From assembly GCA_018610125.1 (NCBI GenBank), contig JAHEOI010000179.1:1-7321 (forward strand): DNA of 7,321 nt, written 5' to 3'. This DNA is from Verrucomicrobiota bacterium (GTDB lineage Bacteria > Verrucomicrobiota > Verrucomicrobiia > Limisphaerales > JAHEOI01). The position numbers were made by a program, and so were the translations under genes. A model generated the notes under the pieces. That model was not told where the DNA came from. It saw only the letters and a list, made by a program, of their open reading frames with translations, and ran no database searches. Positions 5,243-7,321 of this stretch are shown one piece after another (position 1 is the stretch's first letter; every line of letters begins with the position of its first letter).

Positions 5243-5863
5243 ATGGAAGATTATTTCAGCCTATTGGGAATGCCGCGACAGCCTTGGCTGGACTTGGACC
5301 GGCTTAAAGAACGGTTTTTCGAGCTTTCAAGGCGGAGTCATCCCGACCGCTTTCACAACAGCCCAGCCGAGACGAAACAGGCAGCCACCCAAGAATACAC
5401 GCAGTTAAATCGGGCTTACCAATGCCTTTCGGAGACAAAGGCACGGTTACACCACTTGATTGAGCTCGAGAGCGGTCAGACACCGACCGTGGTCCAGCAG
5501 AGCCCGGAAGAGGCCATGGATCTGTTTCTTGAGGTCGGAAGCCTCTGTCAAAAGCTCGACCAATTTTTGGCGGAAAAACAGAGACTCACCTCCCCCTTGC
5601 TCAAGGCCCGGCATTTCGAAAAGGGAATCGAATGGGTCCCAAAGGTCAAGGAGCTCCAAACAGCCATTCAAAACCAGCAAAGCGAGACGCTTGAAGAGTT
5701 GCAAACGATCAACCGGTATTGGGAAGAAGCCCCACCACCCGGCTCCCCCGGAAGGCTGGAAGCCCTGCCACTTCGACAGCTCGAGACGCTTTACCGCCGT
5801 TACAGCTACCTAGCTCGCTGGGCTCAGCAGCTTCAAGATCGCTTACTCCAATTAACCTCCTAG
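5243..5863 (+). CDS. hscB: HscB-like J-domain co-chaperone for Fe-S cluster assembly
   Basis: HscB stimulates the ATPase of the Hsp70 HscA (or DnaK) and brings it the scaffold IscU so that the cluster can be released. From the ATG at 5243 the protein is 206 aa, longer than E. coli HscB (171 aa). The J domain occupies about residues 1-76: MEDYFSLLGMPRQ, helix II KERFFELSRRS, the essential HPD at 33-35, then ATQEYTQLNRAYQCLSETKARLHHLIEL. The C-terminal half is charged and predicted helical. It includes EEAMDLFLEVGSLCQKLDQFL, which resembles the start of the HscB client-binding domain. Adjacency to an A-type Fe-S carrier supports the Fe-S role. A plain DnaJ-domain protein is the alternative. An in-frame TTG at 5228 would add five residues; the ATG with its AGGGTGG is preferred. 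The stop lies 2 nt from the stop of the convergent cytochrome gene. Confidence 0.75.
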   Translation: MEDYFSLLGMPRQPWLDLDRLKERFFELSRRSHPDRFHNSPAETKQAATQEYTQLNRAYQCLSETKARLHHLIELESGQTPTVVQQSPEEAMDLFLEVGSLCQKLDQFLAEKQRLTSPLLKARHFEKGIEWVPKVKELQTAIQNQQSETLEELQTINRYWEEAPPPGSPGRLEALPLRQLETLYRRYSYLARWAQQLQDRLLQLTS

Positions 5864-5865
5864 CC

Positions 5866-7321
5866 TCACTTTTCGGCTTCCATGATATAGGCCAAGAGGT
5901 CCGCCAAATCACGAGCCGATAATCCCTGCTCGAGCCCACGCGGCATGATCGATCCCCCCGTGCTTGTAAGCGTTTTGATATCGGCCCGATCGATCGTAAC
6001 CGCCTCTCCGTTCGCCTGCCGCAAGGTCAAGCTCTTGCCGGTCTCATTTTCAATGATGCCGTTGAGGATTTCACCGTCTGCCAGTTCCACTCGGTAATTC
6101 AAATATTCCGGAGCGACTTCCCGATTCGGTTCCAAAAGATTGCTCAGGATAAAGCCGCGGCCACTCGACTTGACGGTCGCCAGATCCGGCCCGACCCTGG
6201 CCTCCTTCCCTTCGGATCCATGACAAACCGCGCATCGCTCCCGGTAAATGCGCTTCCCTTGATCCGGATTGCCCTCGAGCTTGAGGGCTTTGCTATACCC
6301 CTGCAGCCGATTCCCGGAACCACCTTGGTCTCCGGAGCCGAACAACGCCTGGGTTACCTCCCGAATCGCCTCGTCGTCGAATTTTCGCAGTGCCTCTCTT
6401 TGCGATGCCGCGAGCTCGCCTGGATTGACAGTCCCCTCTTTCAAAGCTTGGGCGAGCGCACGAGCCCGGTCTCTTCGTCGTAAAAGGATGTCGATTGCGA
6501 TTGACCGAAGGCGAGGTGTCAAGGAAGTCCAACGCTGTAAGATCGCTTCCGGAATCCCGGGATCGACGAAGCCTCCCAGGGCCTTCAATGCTTCGGCTTG
6601 AACCACATGCGGGAGCTCCGGCTTTAGCAATGTCAGCAACCCCGACTCCACTTCGCTCAATGGCATCTTGCCCAGGAAACGTATCGCGATTCGACGCGCC
6701 TCGGACGATTCCCCCTCGTGCGCCACCGTCACCGCCCTCCTGTGGAGTGGTTGCCAATACGACTTTGCCGCCGCTTCTCTGAGCGTCGTACCTGCCTGCT
6801 CAAGTCCGGCCGCCAAAGACGATGCAACGCGCAGGCTGCGCGCCGGATCGGCAAGTCGGGTGACACGCTCGAGCACCTTGACAACCTCTTCGCTCTGATT
6901 CCGATGCCCGACAATCTCCGCGAGCGCCTCGACAATCCAGATCTCGTCTTGCCAAACAGAGGAGGAAGAATCGCTCTTTGCCAGCCGTGCCAAAAGCAAA
7001 TCGGCCTCTTTATTCGCCGCGTTCAACGCGGCATGCGCCACCCAATCGTGTCGGCTGTTGCGCTGCACGAGCTCAGCGAGGCAGTCGACCATTTCCGGAT
7101 GCTCAATCTTTCCCAAGCTCAGGCCGAGCTGGAAACGAGCCCGCGCCGACGCATCATCGGTCAATGCCGCCAATGCTTCAAGCAGCTTCTCGGAGGCCCC
7201 CGCTTCAAGCGCCCAACTCTCGGCCAAACGAATCCCATTCTCCCGAACACGCGGATCCGGATCCCGCAAGGCCGAGATCACGCACTCCTGATTGAGCGCC
7301 CCCAGCCCCTTGAGGGCATAC
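5866..7321 (-). CDS. HEAT-repeat protein with C-terminal c-type cytochrome (PVC-type heme-binding domain), 5'-truncated by window edge
   Basis: The frame is open through the right window edge, showing 484 codons plus the TGA stop; the reading enters as YALKGLGALNQECVISALRDPDPRVRENG. The start is outside the window, and the GTG at 7281 is internal, lying within a HEAT-like repeat. Roughly the first 330 visible residues are alpha-helical HEAT/armadillo-like repeats (ALRDPDPRVRENGIRLAES; SSEARRIAIRFLGKMP; VVQAEALKALGGFVDPGIPEAIL). The C-terminal 140 residues form a cytochrome c-type domain. The heme-attachment CAVCH is encoded at 6220-6234, and EARVGPDLATV and NLLEPNREVAPEYLNYRVELADGEILNGII follow. 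SIMPRGLEQGLSARDLADLLAYI supplies a probable axial Met. This architecture matches the Pirellula/Verrucomicrobium heme-binding family, usually exported and often fused to sugar-dehydrogenase-like domains that may lie upstream. Substrate and exact role are unknown. It converges on hscB. Confidence 0.9.
   Translation of the reverse strand, partial: YALKGLGALNQECVISALRDPDPRVRENGIRLAESWALEAGASEKLLEALAALTDDASARARFQLGLSLGKIEHPEMVDCLAELVQRNSRHDWVAHAALNAANKEADLLLARLAKSDSSSSVWQDEIWIVEALAEIVGHRNQSEEVVKVLERVTRLADPARSLRVASSLAAGLEQAGTTLREAAAKSYWQPLHRRAVTVAHEGESSEARRIAIRFLGKMPLSEVESGLLTLLKPELPHVVQAEALKALGGFVDPGIPEAILQRWTSLTPRLRSIAIDILLRRRDRARALAQALKEGTVNPGELAASQREALRKFDDEAIREVTQALFGSGDQGGSGNRLQGYSKALKLEGNPDQGKRIYRERCAVCHGSEGKEARVGPDLATVKSSGRGFILSNLLEPNREVAPEYLNYRVELADGEILNGIIENETGKSLTLRQANGEAVTIDRADIKTLTSTGGSIMPRGLEQGLSARDLADLLAYIMEAEK

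Noticed and set aside
7279..7281. GTG as the true start of the HEAT-cytochrome gene
   Set aside because: The frame stays open to the window edge and the residues before it (YALKGLGALNQEC) continue a HEAT-like helix, so the gene is truncated by the window, not started here.

Overview
The window reads as bacterial chromosome of moderately high GC (my estimate is mid-50s percent) that is densely packed with housekeeping genes. No mobile elements, CRISPR arrays, tRNAs or rRNAs were seen. The best lineage clue is the gene at the right edge. It is a HEAT-repeat protein ending in a c-type cytochrome domain of the 'putative heme-binding, Pirellula/Verrucomicrobium' type, which is typical of the PVC superphylum. 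I infer a member of Verrucomicrobiota or a relative. This rests on remembered family features and was not tested by a search.

Left block (positions 1-3902, minus strand). In the direction of transcription the order is a DsbD/ScsB-type thiol:disulfide interchange protein, PRPP synthetase (prs), and ribosomal protein L25/CTC (rplY, cut by the left edge). The prs-rplY linkage is common in bacteria. The dsbD-prs gap holds a promoter candidate, a long imperfect hairpin and a terminator-like hairpin, so prs probably has its own transcription start and possibly an attenuator.

Central spacer (3903-4235). This is a divergent promoter region between dsbD (minus) and a small polytopic membrane protein (plus). 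It contains promoter candidates on both strands. It also contains a nested set of inverted repeats (4073-4190) that could fold as a roughly 118-nt structured RNA or leader element and is followed by a short T run.

Right block, plus strand (4236-5863). A seven-helix TM7S3/TM198-like (DUF4203-type) membrane protein is followed by an A-type Fe-S carrier (IscA/ErpA/HesB family) and an HscB-like J-domain co-chaperone. The last two form a small Fe-S assembly unit without iscS, iscU, hscA or fdx in view. The hscB-like gene meets the minus-strand HEAT-cytochrome gene (5866 to beyond the right edge) stop to stop, with only 2 nt between them.

A pattern across genes is worth noting. The genes that appear to be first in their transcripts (DUF4203-type and iscA; dsbD and prs less clearly) lack a convincing Shine-Dalgarno at the family-supported start. 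Two of them have -10-like hexamers about 8-12 nt before the ATG, as expected for leaderless or nearly leaderless mRNAs. The internal genes (rplY and hscB) carry clear Shine-Dalgarno sequences. Nothing here is clearly a new biological system. The structured spacer, the prs leader and the leaderless pattern are the best leads.
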